A stretch of DNA of 6,880 bases, taken from contig PWGE01000038.1 of NCBI GenBank assembly GCA_003554345.1, forward strand, positions 1 through 6,880, written 5' to 3'. This stretch comes from Candidatus Sumerlaeota bacterium. Its GTDB lineage: Bacteria > Sumerlaeota > T1SED10-198M. Below, piece by piece: positions 5,861 through 6,880 of this stretch (position 1 is its first letter; each line of letters begins with the position of its first letter). The notes beneath the pieces were generated by a model. The model was given only the letters and a program-made list of their open reading frames with translations. It did not search any database and was not told where the DNA came from. Position numbers and translations under genes: made by a program.

Positions 5861-6247
5861 ATGAAAAAAAACATTCATACATCTGTTCTTCCCCCCGCCA
5901 TAGGACCATACAGTTCCGCCGTTAAAGCAGGAGATTTTATTTTTCTCTCAGGACAAATCCCTTATCACATGGAAAAGAACACCATAATAACCGACAATAT
6001 AACTGAAGAATCTTATACTATCCTCAATAATATCCGTCATTTTCTGGACTCCCAGCAGCTCACTCTTTCAGACGTTGTTAAAACCACTATTTATATGACC
6101 GATCTTTCCCGGTTCAACCAGGTAAATACTGTTTATAACGAATTTTTTCATGAATCGTTACCGGCACGCAGTTGTGTGGAAGTAAACCGGCTGCCCAAAA
6201 ACGTTCATATTGAAATAGAGTGTATCATTTATGCCCCATCTGCATAA
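5861..6247 (+). CDS. ridA: RidA family reactive enamine/imine deaminase
   Basis: This 128-residue protein has the standard length and motif set of RidA (YjgF/UK114), a small trimeric cytosolic enzyme. RidA hydrolyses reactive 2-aminoacrylate-type enamines and imines released by PLP enzymes, giving 2-keto acids and ammonia. Visible landmarks are AIGPYSSAVKAG (13-24), FLSGQIP (28-34), the catalytic segment PARSCVEVNRLP (101-112) with R103 and C105 matching the key Arg and Cys of the E. coli protein, and the terminal IEIECIIYAPSA (117-128) with E120. The start follows AGGAG (5850-5854) at six bases, one base after the ATPase stop. The gene overlaps the next one by 17 bases. The active-site arginine supports a true deaminase rather than an inactive paralogue. 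Its operon position suggests co-expression with DUF89, another metabolite-repair-type protein. Confidence 0.95.
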   Translation: MKKNIHTSVLPPAIGPYSSAVKAGDFIFLSGQIPYHMEKNTIITDNITEESYTILNNIRHFLDSQQLTLSDVVKTTIYMTDLSRFNQVNTVYNEFFHESLPARSCVEVNRLPKNVHIEIECIIYAPSA

Positions 6248-6880
6248 TATTAACACCAGCAAAATTCGCTGCCTTTTCGAAGTTCTTCAGGATATCAACG
6301 GACTTCTTCCCAGAGACGCCTTACTGGAAAAAATCGTCGTCCTGGCCACAACAGCGGGGGAAGCTCAGGCCAGTTCACTTATCCTCCTTGACGAAGACAA
6401 CCCTCAAAACCTTATATTTAAGGTAACAACCGGCTCCCGGGCTCCTCAAATAAAAAAAATACGCATGAAAACAGGACAGGGAGTAGCAGGCTGGGTGGTT
6501 CAAACAGGCAAACCTGCTATAGTCAATGAACCGCATGCAGACAGGAGATTTTTCAGGGAAGTTGCTGATAAGATCAACTATGAAACCTATAATATGATCT
6601 GCGTACCCTTAAAATATGGAGACAGAATTCTGGGCGCTTTGCAGGTCATAAACAAACATGACCGACAGCTTTTCACAGAATCCGACCAGTATCTTTTAGA
6701 GATATTTGCCAATCAGGCAACAAATGCCCTGCTCATTACAAAATCCATCGAGGAAAAGCAAAGTACTATCAATTCCCTGAAAAGTCGCCTGAAATCACTT
6801 CAAAAGCCGCCTATCTTTATTGGAAATGACCCTGCTGTTAAAAAAATACGCGAAATCATCAAGAAAGTGGCGCCTGCCGA
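6231..6880 (+). CDS. GAF-domain sigma-54-dependent transcriptional activator (partial, 3' end missing)
   Basis: The gene runs off the right edge, and 216 residues are visible. Residues about 15-170 form a GAF sensor domain, with GQGVAGWVVQTGKPAIVNE (82-100) and ICVPLKYGDRILGALQVINK (123-142). A coiled-coil-like linker (about 171-191) follows, and then IFIGNDPAVKKIREIIKKVAPA (split: IFIGNDPAVKK at 195-205, IREIIKKVAPA at 206-216), which is the typical opening of the AAA+ sigma-54 interaction domain just before its Walker A. The expected remainder is the AAA+ domain with a GAFTGA loop and usually a Fis-type DNA-binding helix. The ATG at 6231 is the only plausible start, because TAG at 6216-6218 closes the frame. 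The ribosome-binding site is weak and the start lies inside ridA, so translational coupling is likely. The ligand of the GAF domain is unknown. Confidence 0.9.
   Translation, partial: MPHLHNINTSKIRCLFEVLQDINGLLPRDALLEKIVVLATTAGEAQASSLILLDEDNPQNLIFKVTTGSRAPQIKKIRMKTGQGVAGWVVQTGKPAIVNEPHADRRFFREVADKINYETYNMICVPLKYGDRILGALQVINKHDRQLFTESDQYLLEIFANQATNALLITKSIEEKQSTINSLKSRLKSLQKPPIFIGNDPAVKKIREIIKKVAPA

Noticed and set aside
6220-6426. Plus-strand open frame of 68 codons overlapping the ridA end.
   Set aside because: It is out of frame with the clear GAF-domain protein that starts at 6231 and shows no family motif.

Overview
The window comes from a Gram-negative-type bacterium of moderate-to-low GC. 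The inner-membrane secretion or pilus assembly proteins and the sigma-54 activator support that. The phylum cannot be fixed from the sequence. The mix of an unusual type II/type IV assembly ATPase, GGGGCAAACC-type hairpin repeats and a GAF-sigma-54 regulator would suit an environmental lineage outside the well-studied proteobacteria.

Layout. Positions 1-288 hold no gene. They carry two related small hairpin repeats (about 12-37 and 64-92) and a separate strong hairpin that could form a pseudoknot (192-226). Positions 289-912 on the minus strand encode an FMN nitroreductase-family protein. Positions 913-1387 form a divergent intergenic region, with a candidate nitroreductase promoter and dyad on the minus strand, and a good sigma-70-type promoter (TTGATA-16-TACAAT) on the plus strand. 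From 1388 to the right edge, five plus-strand genes are packed with 1-nt gaps or short overlaps and look like one operon: a short GspF/PilC-family membrane platform protein, a DUF89 (damage-control phosphatase family) protein, an 871-residue GspE/PilB-family ATPase, RidA, and a GAF-domain sigma-54-dependent activator cut by the window edge.

How they may work together. GspF and GspE form the inner-membrane motor of type II secretion or type IV pili. Here the ATPase is unusual. It appears to begin with an export signal, followed by a small beta-rich domain, TPR helices, an acidic linker, a transmembrane helix and an extra CxxC/CxxC zinc ribbon, before a complete GspE ATPase core. That predicts an envelope-side TPR domain tied through the membrane to the cytoplasmic motor. 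Two metabolite-repair-type genes (DUF89 and ridA) lie inside the same transcription unit, and a sensor-type sigma-54 activator closes the visible part. The fused ATPase and the secretion/metabolite-repair linkage are the most interesting aspects. Both are read from sequence and need comparative checks.
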